Source: Acanthornis magna
Taxonomy: Eukaryota; Chordata; Aves; Passeriformes; Acanthizidae
Length of the DNA: 64,000 nt
Assembly (NCBI GenBank): GCA_036785705.1
Contig: JAWUZG010000331.1
Coordinates: 62,001 to 126,000, forward strand
Reading direction: 5' to 3'
The stretch's first letter is position 1; every line of letters starts with the position of its first letter. The position numbers and the translations under genes were made by a program. Shown in pieces: positions 1 through 10,797 of this stretch. The notes under the pieces were generated by a model, which saw only the letters and a list, made by a program, of their open reading frames with translations, had not been told where the DNA came from and did no database searches.

Positions 1-587
1 GATGGGCTGGTCCGAATTAGCCTCTCCGCCCTCTCGCTCGCTGGTGATTGGGAATACTAATTAATGAGGTGGCCTTCCCCACCAATAGATGGATCGTTGT
101 CTAGGGGTAATTTGCAAAGGCGGGAAAGGGCCTCATTAGTATTCCACTTGAGGTGGGCGGAGAGGTGCAAACCTTCTATTTTTAGCTCGGGTGCTGCAGG
201 GTGCCTTTAATATTGGGATGGGTGATGGGCTTACAGATTTACAATACAACATAAAAACTGAGTTTTACATAAATAAAATTACAAAGATAAAGGATTTTTT
301 TAAAAAAATTACATAACTTCTGAACTCAGGGTTACATGGGTTCAACTGCTTTTCCATCTAAAGTACCTTCAATCCCTTTTATTTTGCTCCAAACAACTTT
401 AATATCCCAATGCTTTTACCCAGAAACATTACACTCTTAAAACATCTTTAAAACAGTCTCTTTTTAACTTTTCAATCTAGAACTTTATCAAAAATCCAAA
501 CTTTCAACTTTATTCAACAGATATAACAATACAACAGTAATTATTAACTCCAACATGCGAAAAATCACTTTATTTTTATTTATAACA
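1..587 (-). mobile_element. LTR fragment (same family as 22,314-23,329)
   Basis: Read in reverse this is the first part of the LTR that is complete at 22,314-23,329, starting with TGTTATAAAT at 587 and running off the window at base 1. Arm B shows the uninserted equivalent near 45,560, with CTCC next to the insertion point. The element sits in the GC-rich unit downstream of MHC leader copy 1. Whether a whole provirus or a solo LTR lies beyond the window cannot be seen. Confidence 0.85.
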
Positions 588-1642
588 CTCCCCCACCCCT
601 CCAGGCTGCCGGGGGTCCCCCAGCTCTGCTATCGCCCCTCTCTGCTCTCTCCACTCCGGGAGTCCTGTGTTCCACCCGCACAGCTCTCCTGGGGATCCCC
701 AAAACCGATGCATTCTCCCGCCAATACCGGGCAATTCCCATATGGACCCCCCCCAATATTCCCCAAAAATGCTTTTATAGCTCATCTTTGGAGTCCTGCG
801 AGATCCAAACTTTCCTTCGGGTTTGGATCTCGCAGGACTCCAAAGAAAATCCTCACCAGGGACATGCAATGATATCTAGGGCTCAATTCCAGAATCTGTG
901 AGCTCCAAACATGACTCCAGAAAAGAACAACCCTCCTGAAAACGCCCAGATAGATTTGGGGTGAGTTCCCCCTCCCTGGTCACCTGTGGAATGTGGGGAG
1001 CATTAATCCCAGAGCCAGGGGTGCTGCAGACACAGTGAGTGGTGAAACCTCATGGTTCTCCTGCTCCTCCTTTTCCTGCTCCTCCTCCTCTGTCCCTCCT
1101 CATCCTCCTGCTCCTCCTCTCCTCTCACCCCAGACCCCCTTCCCCACAGTCCTCTGCCCCACAGCTGCTGCAGCACAGGCTGCTGGGTGGGGGGAACCCC
1201 CCGATGAGCCCCAGGTATGGACAGGGGGCTTGGAGACCCCCCCAGTGGGGATCCACCTGCCCCAGAGCCCCAGGGAATTGCTCCGGGGATCGAGTGCTGG
1301 GGGACAGGGCTGGACCCCCATGGAACCGCCCTTCTTCCCTCCCAACCCCACTTTTCCCTCCCCTCTCCTCCCCTTTCCCATCCTTCTCCCAATCCACACA
1401 CACCTCCCAACTCAATTTCAGTCTCCCATCCCCCTCCCGCTCTCTTTGGGGGTCCCAGACCCCTCTTTTCCCCTGCTCTTCCGTCCCTTTCACCATCCTC
1501 CCCTCAATCCCCAACCCCCTCTCCCATGATTGGTTTTGGGGTTTCCAGGCCCCTCCTGCCCACTTTGGGGGTCCCAATCCCCATTTCACTCACTTTGGGC
1601 TCCCAGCCCCCGCCCCCCCTTCTCCCCGTGCCCCCCGCTCAC
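588..1642. other. GC-rich unit downstream of MHC IIB leader, copy 1
   Basis: C/T-rich on this strand and similar to 26,866-28,200 (inverted) and 45,550-46,545. No beta-1, beta-2 or other exon could be recognised. Several long open frames exist on both strands only because the sequence is GC-rich and stop-poor. Part of it (about 850-1,060) resembles about 7,040-7,260 on the other side of the provirus, so the unit contains an old internal duplication. Confidence 0.6.
786..845. repeat. Perfect 25-bp hairpin
   Basis: Bases 786-810 are exactly reverse-complementary to 821-845, with a 10-base loop. The paralogous positions in the other two MHC-leader units carry only one copy of this sequence in one orientation, so the inverted half is specific to this copy. 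Confidence 0.95.
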
Positions 1643-1713
1643 CCCGCGGCCGGGGGCACTCCCAGCACCATCAGGGCCACCAGGACGGCCCCAGCTGCCC
1701 CCACACGGCCCAT
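1643..1713 (-). pseudogene. MHC class II beta leader exon, copy 1
   Basis: Starts at ATG 1,713 and encodes a 24-residue hydrophobic leader (MGRVGAAGAVLVAL then MVLGVPPAAG), the form of signal peptide seen in songbird MHC class IIB exon 1. It ends at a good GTGAGC donor (1,637-1,642). In family members this peptide directs the beta chain into the endoplasmic reticulum. No beta-1 or beta-2 exon follows in this orientation before the LTR at 587, so it is an orphan exon here. A provirus lies about 130 bp upstream of the ATG, in antisense. Confidence 0.75.
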
Positions 1714-1845
1714 GCCCAGCGCCGGGCAGCTGCCCAGAGCCACAAAGCAGCCGCGCTCTGCCCTGGGGGGTCCCCAAAGCGGCCCCGCCCCGCGTGGCAC
1801 TGCGAGCACCAGGCCGGAGCAGTGCGGAGCGCGGGCGGGCAGCAC

Positions 1846-2342
1846 TGAGAAACGGGTGTCCATAGGTAACTCAAGTTAACTATTGAGAGACAGAATATGT
1901 AAATTCTAAAACCTAGGAAAACAGAATTCCCTTAATCTTCTCAAGATAAGAAGGACAAGAATCTGAGGCCAGCACAGAAACTGCTGAATCATCCCACCAA
2001 GGACGGCCCATGCTCCAGAGAGAAAGGTGAAAAGTGCACTGTGATGAAGACTACAGATCTTCATCACGAAAAGACCTCCAAAGACCACCAGGACACACAG
2101 CGCATGCGTGGCACATATGCTAATGATATTAATGATTTCTGAGAAATGATTTGTATAACCACTCATATCCCAGGGAATGTGATGAATATTCATGAATGTT
2201 ACCCATAACATGGTATGCTGGAAGTGCCGGGGTGTGTGCGTTTGGAGGAGCGATCCCCCACACCCGGCACGCCCAACAAAGCAATTACTCACTGCTCTGA
2301 CTTTGTCTCTGAAGTGTCTCTGGGCCTGCTTGGGGCGAATCA
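1846..2342 (+). repeat. 5' LTR of the provirus
   Basis: 497 bp, TG...CA ends. The polyadenylation signal present in the 3' LTR and in the solo LTR (AATAAA) reads AACAAA here (2,275-2,280). It also lacks a 4-bp stretch present near 6,085 of the 3' LTR. Confidence 0.88.
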
Positions 2343-4323
2343 GTTCAAGTGCTTCTGAGTTTTTTCTTTGAATGCGTGTGTACTCGTGTGTGTGGTTAGT
2401 TTGTGTAAGTGCTGGCACATAAAATCAATGCGGGGATGCCCATAAACTAAGAGTAATTTACTATGAAAGTGTTAAAACATAACTTTTAGATGTTTGATTG
2501 AGTATTGTTCTGGATCTTTCTTGTGTGTGCTTGCTTGACCAAGGCATTTCAGGCAGAGAGGTTGCCTTAGAAATGCAAATTGACACTGCTGAAGGGAAGC
2601 TGTGTGAATGATATCTCTCCCTCAAAATCAAGCTCTGCCTAATTGCAGAGAAGGGTGACAAAACTGGTTCTGTTGCAAAATAAAACTAGCTAAGGGAAAA
2701 TATAAGAATTTCCAAAAGGAGGGGTGAAAGAAGCAAAAACACATCCTTCTCCCCACTCTAGCTTGTGTTATCATTGTGCAAGTTTTTTTTAATACCATTA
2801 ACACCTTTCAATGCTCAAGTGTATGCAGACGTAAGACAAGGAGCCACTCAAGCCACAGAAGCAAGAAGAACCACTGACTGCCCTTGCAACTGAGATCTGT
2901 GAAACAGTTAATCTGTTAACACAAAAATGTTTTTTTGTATTTCCAAAACAGTATTACCAACAGTGCTGTTCCTAGATCAGTCAGCTATCCTAACAGAACC
3001 TTGTAATGATTGTAACAGGTACGGCTTCGGATGCAAAAGGGTGAGTAAGCAAAAAAGGAGGGAAGGTGGTACCCTTTAACACATGCACATAAAACAACGG
3101 CTAAATCGGACAAAAAATTAATTATCTTTAAAATGAAAGGTTTCAAAAGGATAGCTGGCTATTCTATCAAAGTGCTAAGACCAAGTAAGTTCTATTGGTG
3201 ATTGTCACATTTCTAATTGTTGTTGTTACATGCATATTTGTTTGTCTAGCGTTTAGGAATGCTAAGCCCCACAGAAGGGAGATACTGACTAGAAATCATA
3301 AACCAATCTGCTGAGCTTTGGGCTCTGCAACAGAAAGACGCTTTAAAATTTAAGATAGCAGTTACCATTCATATGAATTCCAGTATACTTTCTTCTTTCT
3401 GCTCTGTCTGCTAGAAATCCCACCAAAGGTGGGGGGAAGATACCCTGCTAAGTGTTGTTTCCCCATGTTTTGGGGAATTTGGCAGCTGCTTTTGGAGAAT
3501 GCAGTAGCCTGTTGCTTATTTTTCTAATTTGCTAGATCCAGTAGCCAAAAGCAACTCACTGTCTCAAGATGTCTCAGAATGTAGCCAGAGGCTATTCATT
3601 GTCTGCAATGGCTGCAATGGCCCTGCAGCCACAGCCTTGATAGTAACTGAGGCCCCAGGGCTAATGATAAAAAGATATCTAATTGTTAAAGTTTCACACT
3701 AAGTAGAAGCTTTGTTGACTGAAAAAAAAAAGTCCAGGTGGATAACCAGTGCTCGGTTATTACAGTATGATGAACCTGGTTTAGTAGAACAAGAGAATTT
3801 AGAATTAAGAAATAAGGGCAGTTTTGACCCAGCCTCCTCTTTAAGCAGCCCTGGAGAGTGGGGGCTAGGCAGAAACCCATGACAGCATTCAGCTGATAGA
3901 TCTCCAAAGCCAGGCTAAGGAAGACTTTGCAGGGCACTCCCTGGCCTGGGGGATAGAATGTGTTTGTTAGTGAGTCTTCAAGAGTGATAGGAGGAAAACA
4001 ATTTGAAAAATACAGGATCATTAATAAGAAAAAAGTAAAAAGAAGGGGGAGGTTGCCGCCCACATAGTCAGCTCAAACAGCAGAGCTGTATGTGCTCCTA
4101 AGAGCCTGAAAACTGTATCAGGGCAGGACAATGATCATGTCCAAAATATTAAGGCCACAGGGAAAACAAAAATGCCCACTTTTTAAGACCCTTAAAGTTT
4201 ATGGGATGTTACAATTCCAAAGAAATCAAAACAAGCTTCCCCAGTGGTTATTAAACTGCTGGAAGGGCCGCAGCCAGTGTCAGTGAAGTTTTAAATGTAA
4301 AAGATGCTTTCTTTTGTCTGCCA
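2343..4323 (+). other. Provirus interior with no recognisable gene
   Basis: AT-rich stretch between the 5' LTR and the first pol remnant. gag and protease would be expected here in a class I element, but I see no zinc-knuckle, protease motif or sizeable + frame. It is either heavily decayed or replaced. Confidence 0.5.
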
Positions 4324-4626
4324 TTAGCTAAAAGCAGTCAGGAAATTTTTGAAAACCCCAAAACAGGGAGAAAAAGCCAATTTACATGGACTGTATTGCC
4401 ACAAGAATCCAAAAATAGCCCCACGATGTTTAGAGATCAAGGAGTTAAAAAAACTAGAAGACTGGACACCACCACTTGAAGAAAGTACACTTCTGCAGTA
4501 TGTTGATGACCTACCCATCAAGACTGTAAGTCTTTTAAATGTTCTGGGACTAAGTCAATATAAAGTCTCTCCTAAAAAGTTCAGTTCGCCCTCCAGAGAG
4601 TTACATTTCTGGGATATGAACTAGCA
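4324..4626 (+). pseudogene. Retroviral reverse transcriptase remnant
   Basis: A + frame of about 90 codons carries the polymerase signature YVDD within LLQYVDD, as in gammaretrovirus-like reverse transcriptases. It covers only a short part of the palm and stops at 4,622-4,624. This enzyme copies the viral RNA genome into DNA. Fingers, thumb and the rest are missing or unrecognisable. Confidence 0.8.
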
Positions 4627-4785
4627 GGGGAGAGAGAGAGCCTTGGGAAACAACAAGATGGAGGCAGTTTGTCACTAAACCTTTTCTGTTGTTCTCACTT
4701 GAGAAGCAAAGACTGACACTGGGACTTTTGGCACAGAAGCTGGGACCCTACAAAAGGCCAGTGGCTTATTTCTCCAAGCAATTGG

Positions 4786-5612
4786 ATGTGGCCAGCTGAG
4801 GATGGCCCACCTGCCTGCGTGCAGTGGCAGCTGTGCTCATACAGTGTCAGCAGTGCTCACGCAGAAAGGAAATCACTGGTTAACCCCATCTCGCTTTCTC
4901 CGATATCAAGCTGTCCTAGCAGAATCGGAGGATGTGAGTATCCAAATAAGCAACATCTTAATCCAGCAGCTTACCTCCAGGGCAGAGTTACTGAGGAGCC
5001 TGTACAGCATGACTGCATTGACTCCAGCTAAAGGACTCTCCGCTGGAAAATGTGAAAAACTGGTACACTGATGGAAGCAGTTCTGTCAAAAATGGTAAGC
5101 GCCTTGCTGGGTATGCAATTACAACCACAGATGCTGTCATTGAGGCAGAACCGTTACCTGTGGGGACATCTGCTCAAAAGGCTGAGATAATAGCCCTAAC
5201 TCGAGCCCTGGCATCAGCCAAAGGAAAGTCTGTCAACATTTGGACTGATTCAAGGTATGCTTTTGGGGTGGTACATGCTCACTGAGCCATTTGGAAAGAG
5301 AGGGGTTTATTAACCTCACAGAAGAAAGAAATCAAGCATGTTACTGAAATCTTACAGTTGCTGGAAGCAGTGCTAAAACCTTCAAAAGTGGCTATAATGC
5401 ACTGTAAAGGGCACTCCCAGGGTAACACCATCCCTGAACTGGGAAATGCTATGGCAGACAAAACAACAAAGGCAGTGGCTGGTGGGGTTCAAATTCAAGC
5501 CCTAGCTTTAATCCCTTCTAGCACCCTTATAGGTAAGAAACCCCCACCATACAACACTAATGATTTAAATTACAAACAAGAAGAGAAGGGACAAGTAAGA
5601 ACAGATAGATAG
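4786..5612 (+). pseudogene. Retroviral connection/RNase H remnant, interrupted
   Basis: Frames at 4,802-5,071 and 5,052-5,285 run through the connection region into an RNase H domain (WYTDGSS start, later WTDSRYAFG). A TGA at 5,283-5,285 breaks the frame; the same frame resumes after it and continues through a histidine-containing region to a stop at 5,610-5,612. RNase H removes the RNA strand after reverse transcription. No integrase core is recognisable. Confidence 0.8.
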
Positions 5613-5744
5613 GCTAGAATAAAATGTCTCATAATCATAAAATTATTTATCCAAAGTGAACATTGCATTAGATCACCTCAAATGACATTTCTTAAGAGTT
5701 TAAAAAGGTATAGGACAAACTTACAGCACGGTTATCCAACTGAT

Positions 5745-5935
5745 CCAGGCTTAAACAATTGTTTGTAATAGTCATTTGTATTACTGCATTGTTATTTACT
5801 GTCTGTATTAGTAGTTATTGTTGTATGATATTATGTACTTGGAATCGTGATGGTTATGCTCAATGGCAAAAGTACAAACTTAGAAGTAAGCTAAAGAAAG
5901 ATACTAACTTTCGTGACATACAAGATTCGTAAAGA
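5745..5935 (+). pseudogene. Retroviral envelope transmembrane/tail remnant
   Basis: An open stretch just before the polypurine tract encodes a strongly hydrophobic segment of about 25 residues followed by a basic, lysine-rich tail and a stop, the usual form and place of the C-terminus of a retroviral envelope protein. The surface subunit and fusion region are not recognisable, so it is an isolated fragment. Confidence 0.55.
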
Positions 5936-5948
5936 ATCACAAATGACC

Positions 5949-5966
5949 AAGAAAAAAAGGGGGGGT
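5949..5966 (+). promoter_or_regulatory. Polypurine tract
   Basis: A-rich then G-rich purine run directly before the 3' LTR, the standard plus-strand primer site of retroviruses. Confidence 0.8.
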
Positions 5967-6467
5967 TGAGAAACGGGTAGTCCATAGGTAACTCCAGTTA
6001 ACTATTGAGAGACAGAATATGTAAAATCTAAAACCTAGGAAAACAGAATTCCCTTAATCTTGTCAAGATAAGAGGGACAAGAATCTGTTTGAGGCCAGCA
6101 CAGAAACGCTGAATCATCCCACCAAGGACTGCACATGCTCCAGAGAGAAAGGTGAAAAGTGCACTGTGATGAAGACTACAGAACTTCATCACGAAAAGAC
6201 CCCCAAAGACCACCAGGACACACAGCGCATGCGTGGCACACATGCTAATGATATTAATGATTTCTGAGAAATGATTTGTATAACCACTCCTATCCCAGGG
6301 AATGTGATGAATATTCACGAATGTTACCCATAACATGGTATGCTGGAAGAGCCGGGGTGTGTGTGTTTGGAGGAGCGATCCCCCACACCCAGCGCGCCGA
6401 ATAAAGCAAATACTCACTGCTCTGAGTTTGTCTCTGAAGTGTCTCTGGGCCTGCTTGGGGCGAATCA
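5967..6467 (+). repeat. 3' LTR of the provirus
   Basis: 501 bp, TG...CA ends, intact AATAAA at 6,400-6,405, followed by GCAT (6,468-6,471). Confidence 0.88.
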
Positions 6468-6471
6468 GCAT

Positions 6472-7455
6472 CAGCCGTGCCCGGGCAGGGCCGGGCCCCG
6501 CGGGACAGCTCCCCCCGCACTCGGCCCCAACGGGACAGCGCCCAGCGGGGGGGCCCGGCCTGCCCGCCCCACACCTCCCCCTCCCCAAATTCCGCTCCCG
6601 CCGCCGCTGGGGCCCAGGGGGGCGCAGCTGGGCTCCAGAGCTGCCGGAGACACGTGTCCCCCGCTGCCACTGCCACCCCCGAAGGATTAGGGCTACCCCA
6701 AAACTCCCTCACAGGTGGCCGATACCCCGCAAGCCCCGAAGGAGTGCGGTCCCCCCGCCTTCAGCACCCCCAACCTTCGGCTGCCTCATCCCAGGCCCCA
6801 GCCCACCCATCCCCCTCCCCCACACTTCAGCCCACACCCCAATCCACATCCCACCCTGCCCGGGCCCCAGCCCACCCCATCCCACTTCTCCCAACAGCCA
6901 CCATTGAGAACCCCCAAAAACCCGCGTGCCGGGGACTCCCCAATATCCTCCCAGGGCCATTTGCGACTCACAGCTGAAGTCCTGCAAGATCCAAACATCC
7001 GCCCCCTCCCCCACAAAAAAAACCCAAACAAAGAAAGCCTCCCAGGATCAAGCAAAGATATTTGGGGCTCGGTTCTGGAGTCCTACAAGCTCCAAAAATC
7101 CCCCCCTCCCAAAAAGAACCCCACGCACCGCACAACATCTCTGGGGCGAGCTCCCCCTGCCCGGTCACCTGCGGGATGCGGGGGGCGATGCTCCCGGGGC
7201 CGAGGCTTGCGGACAAAGAGAGCGATGGACACACGTGACAGCTCCTTTTGCTGCTTCTCTTGCTGCTCCACCCCCTTGATCCCTCCTCTTCCTCCCGCTT
7301 CCCCTCCTCCATCTCTCCTCCCCACCTGCTCCTTCATGATCCTCTGCCCCTCCTCCTCCTGTTCTTTGGCACTCCCATTCCGGCTGACATTACCCGTGGG
7401 GCCATCCCGTGCTCAGCAGAGCATCCTGTGCTCTGTCAGCACTCTCTGCTTCTTA
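6472..7455. other. GC-rich unit upstream of MHC IIB leader, copy 1
   Basis: Highly similar to 25,150-26,157 (inverted) and 46,750-47,690. CpG-rich near the provirus junction and CT-rich toward 7,300. The paired X and Y boxes of MHC class II promoters were looked for by eye and not found. No coding exon is recognised. Confidence 0.55.
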
Positions 7456-7466
7456 GGGAAGGATTA

Positions 7467-7565
7467 TATATATATAGATAGATATTTATATTTATATTTA
7501 CATTTATATTTATATTTATATTTATATTTATATTTACATTTATATTTATATATTGTCTTATACAT
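7467..7565. repeat. (TATATT)n-like microsatellite
   Basis: About 100 bp of near-perfect TATATT/TACATT hexamer units. Confidence 0.9.
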
Positions 7566-7569
7566 ATGT

Positions 7570-7985
7570 ATATAGTAAGTTAGATTAAATACTGTTAAGT
7601 TCTGCTATTTTGCTAAATTGTTATGTTTAAGGTATGTTATGGTTAAAATATAAGTTCAGTACTGTTAAATTTGAGGCCTGTTAACCTTTTAGGCCGTATT
7701 CCTTTTATCCTTGCCCTCACTGTCCTTTTGTCACACACACCTAAACACAAACAGACACACACAAAGAGGTCCAGGTCTCAGTTCATTTCTAGTTTGATTG
7801 ACTGGATTTGGTTGGTTTTGTTGCTGCTTTGTTTCTTTGGTGTGCCTGAGCTGTCCAGTCAGGAACAGAGTGACTCTTCCCAAGGAACTTCGTTGTGCTG
7901 TCGCTGAATATTAAATCTGGTTTTTGCTGATCCCTTGCTGGGGATTTTTTAAGCACTCTCAACCCATCGTTCGTAAGAGGGTGAA
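7570..7985 (+). mobile_element. Probable LTR remnant
   Basis: AT-rich sequence ending with an R/U5-like segment: ATTAAA near 7,910, then a thymidine-rich tail. No terminal duplication or partner LTR is seen, so the limits are approximate. Confidence 0.4.
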
Positions 7986-7994
7986 GGAGCCCTG

Positions 7995-8260
7995 GCCCAG
8001 GCTCTCACCCTGGGGGACACGGGGACACTGCCAGGGGGTCCCTGTCCCCCTGTCCCACCCCCCACAGCCCCGTCCCCCCCGTCCCCGTGTCAGGCTCTGG
8101 GGGTCGATCTCGTGGAACATCCTCTGGGGGAGGCTGTGGCGCTGGGGGGCAGGGGGGGACCCGGGGGGACAGGGGACCCTGCTGTGCACGAGCAGCGTTG
8201 GACTTCTCTGGGGGGAGCTGTGAGGGGGGTCTGGGGCAGAGAGACCTCCCCAGTGACCTC
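7995..8260. other. Unidentified GC-rich unit, copy 1
   Basis: Direct-orientation copy of about 30,795-31,055. The minus strand keeps a short open segment in both copies (beginning RMFHEIDPQSL) flanked by splice-like AG and GT sites, suggesting an exon of an unidentified gene. It could also be chance in stop-poor DNA. Confidence 0.35.
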
Positions 8261-8261
8261 A

Positions 8262-8423
8262 CACAGCCCCTGTGATGTCACAGCCAAATCTGGGAATTTA
8301 CAGAGCCTGCTTTGTGACATCCGAGGGTGACAGAACCTGCTTTATGTCCCGTTTTCCTCACAGTCTGCTCTGTGACATCACAGCCTGCTCTGTGACATCA
8401 CAACCTGCTCTGATGTCACACAC
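8262..8423. repeat. Short minisatellite with GTGACATCACA units
   Basis: Units such as CTGCTCTGTGACATCACA recur several times. It is a shorter relative of the array at 31,060-31,650. Confidence 0.75.
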
Positions 8424-8746
8424 TGTGGGAACTGCAGGCATCTCGTAAGAACTACTTTCCCATGGGAGAGGCCTGTTTGTCCAGTTCGCACTATTCCTCT
8501 CTAGCTCAAAACAAGCAGGAATCCATAAACAATGATAATAAGAGACTCGCAGGTGGTGTTATTGCAAGATGTTGTTCTAACTGTAGGTAGCCAATGACAT
8601 TGTGGGTGATGAACTGAGAGCCAATGGATGTGTGACATGGATGTTAGAAAGAATATAAAAGGCTTTGGAAAATAAAGACTTACTTGTTCCTTTTCTCTGA
8701 CTAAGAAGCTGTTGTGGTGAACTTTTTACTTGTGACTGTCTCGACA
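8424..8746 (+). mobile_element. Putative retroviral LTR
   Basis: About 323 bp with TGTGGG...CGACA ends, a TATAAAA at 8,654-8,660 and AATAAA at 8,671-8,676, followed within about 12 bp by GGTGACCCCGATGTG, which resembles a tRNA primer-binding site. A matching 3' LTR was not found. Confidence 0.6.
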
Positions 8747-9649
8747 GCGACAGCCGGTGACCCCGATGTGATACAGCAACAGCTTCGGGTAGCGATCGGC
8801 GAATCGCTGAGATACGGCAGAGAAGCAAATTGCCGAGAGCAGTGTGTGCGGCCGGAGACAGAGCCCCAGCGAAGCATAAGAGCGAAGGATATCGCTCAGG
8901 TCCGGACTGGATTTTTTGGACACCTGGAACACAGGTGAGCCGCTGGGGAACACCCAAGAAAAATGGGTATCATTTGTCTAAGCCAGGAAAAGACTGTGCT
9001 GTTTGCATGGAGGGCCTTGTTGAGGGCCCTGCTGTTGTGGCACAGGAGCCTGAGCTTAGAGATTGCCTCTAGAAATGCCTTTGCTGCGACGAACAACTTA
9101 TCTTTAACTCTGCTTCCCGGGACTATGAATCTGCCAAGTGTTTGACGAGTGCCTGGAGGGCGGTGCAGGATGCCTTAAAAAGCGCTAGAAGAAAGCGGAG
9201 AGAGAGAGATACGCAGACTGCTTCTTTTGTCAAAATTGTAGGAGGCAGCTACAAAAAAGGGGGACGAAATAGCTGAAAAATTACAATGTAGGACTTAGTT
9301 CAGGACTCGTATCTATAGTTCCCACAAAATCACATCAATTGAAGACAGAGGCAGAGGAACACCTTCTGGACTATGACCCTCCAGAGATGCTGGACATCTG
9401 TGGACCCATGCTGGTAGCTATAAACCCCCTTTTCCTCCCTTTCCTCCCTATCTTTTCCTTTATTCTCTCTCTCTCTTTCTATTGCAAGCCACTTTATGGG
9501 CACAATTAATAAAGTTCCTGTTTAGATTGAAGTTTAACTCCCTTGAATTGTTGATTTATTTTTTGCTTTACTTTCTTTTTTTTTTTGCACTCCAAGATCA
9601 TAGCTGAAATGAACCATCACACGTGCGCTTATGAGTGGACCATGACAGG
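8747..9649 (+). other. Retroviral leader-like sequence, then AT-rich DNA
   Basis: 8,747-9,200 looks like the leader and decayed start of a retroviral interior, with only short frames. From about 9,420 it becomes T-rich with poly-T near 9,580. I see no gene. Confidence 0.4.
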
Positions 9650-10797
9650 TGTGACACAGACAGGGAACGTGTGGGCCAGGGCACCAATGCTGCTCTGACA
9701 CTCGGGGCCCCAGGCAGCACTGAAATCAGCAGGTGCAGCAGAGTCCCCACCCAAGCAGACCTGCCACCCCTGAGCCCTGCCAGTGCCAGTGCCATCTCCT
9801 GGCCCAGAGACCTGTGCCCCCGGGGGTGCTTCTCTGCCAGAGGGCAGCCAAAGCCAGCATTGGTGCATTGGTGTCTGTGCTCCTTCCTGCAGGTGGCTGT
9901 TGGCAGGAGCACCTGCAGCAAGTGGTGGCAACAGTTGGGATCTGCCAGAGGATGTTGTGCCTTCCTGGAATGATTCTTTTTCATGGAAGGGATTAGCAGG
10001 AGCACAAGAACACCATCAGCTGATGAGTTTCACAGGACAGAGAGATTCCACAGAGACACTGTCAAGTTTCCTTGGGCTTTCCTGACTGTCTTTCTTGCAG
10101 TCAGGAAAAAAGAGAATCCACCCAGCCTCTGGTATTCAGTGCTCCAGTTGCTGTGTGTGTGGCTGTGGCAGCTCCTGTCCAAACACAACTGGGTGCCTGC
10201 TGAGCACGGCAATGGACGGCCACAAACAGGGAGGTTCCCCAGTGAATGTCAAGGGAGTCACCTGGGGAAGTGCAAGGGGGAGGGATAACTCTGGGAGGAG
10301 AAGCTGTTCTGTGTCTCTGATGATGGTGCCAGCACCCTGAAGGAGCAGCCCAGGGAAGTGCTGGAAGCACAAGTATCCCGCCCTTTTCTGCTGTCACAGG
10401 GACACAGGACAGGCTTGCTGCCACAGGTCCACAAGACTTGATGCAGGAAAAATGCAGGGCCATGCACTGCTGCGAGGGAATGGCCTCCAGCAAGAGCAAA
10501 GCAGGATCCTCTAGCAGCAAAGCCTGTGCCTGTGAACCGGGCCATCTTCTCAGCAGACACCAAAGTGCTTCCCTCCAGCCCTGAACCTGCACCACAACTG
10601 CCTGCTGTGCTTCAGCACCTGCTGCTTCTTCCTTTGTTCCAAGCAAGTCCAGGATTTCATTTCAAAGTTCGTGCACGAGTCGTCTTGAAGGTGCCTGCAT
10701 GGAGGAGAGGGACGGCAGCTGCAGCCCAGGGCTCGTGTCCCATCAGAGTCTCTCTCTCACGATGGCACCAATGCCATGGCCTCGGGACGCCTGACTG
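9650..10797. repeat. Triplicated 1.15-kb segment X, copy 1
   Basis: Same orientation as copy 2 at 18,656-19,803 and inverted relative to copy 3 at 52,108-53,264. The minus strand has an open frame at 10,101-10,646 (181 codons), conserved in length in copy 2 and extended to 191 codons in copy 3. I do not recognise the product. Copies 2 and 3 lie upstream of the MROH genes, while this copy lies downstream of one. Confidence 0.85.

Larger units (their letters stand above)
1846..6467 (+). mobile_element. Class I-type endogenous retrovirus, defective provirus
   Basis: Bounded by two LTRs of about 500 bp beginning TGAGAAACGG and ending GGGGCGAATCA. Flanking 4-bp duplications are GCAC (1,842-1,845) and GCAT (6,468-6,471), one mismatch apart; 4 bp is usual for gammaretrovirus-like elements. 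The interior (3.6 kb) keeps broken pol pieces and a transmembrane-like env end, but no recognisable gag and no primer-binding site right after the 5' LTR. The LTRs differ by roughly 20-25 changes by eye, so the insertion is not recent. It cannot encode functional proteins as it stands. Confidence 0.88.

Noticed and set aside
1525..1545. CCAAT-type box (ATTGG) as a class II Y box
   Set aside because: It lies downstream of the leader exon in the gene's orientation and no X box accompanies it.
5640..5740. Search for an integrase core between the RNase H remnant and the env end
   Set aside because: Only short AT-rich frames; no zinc-binding HHCC or DDE spacing could be seen.
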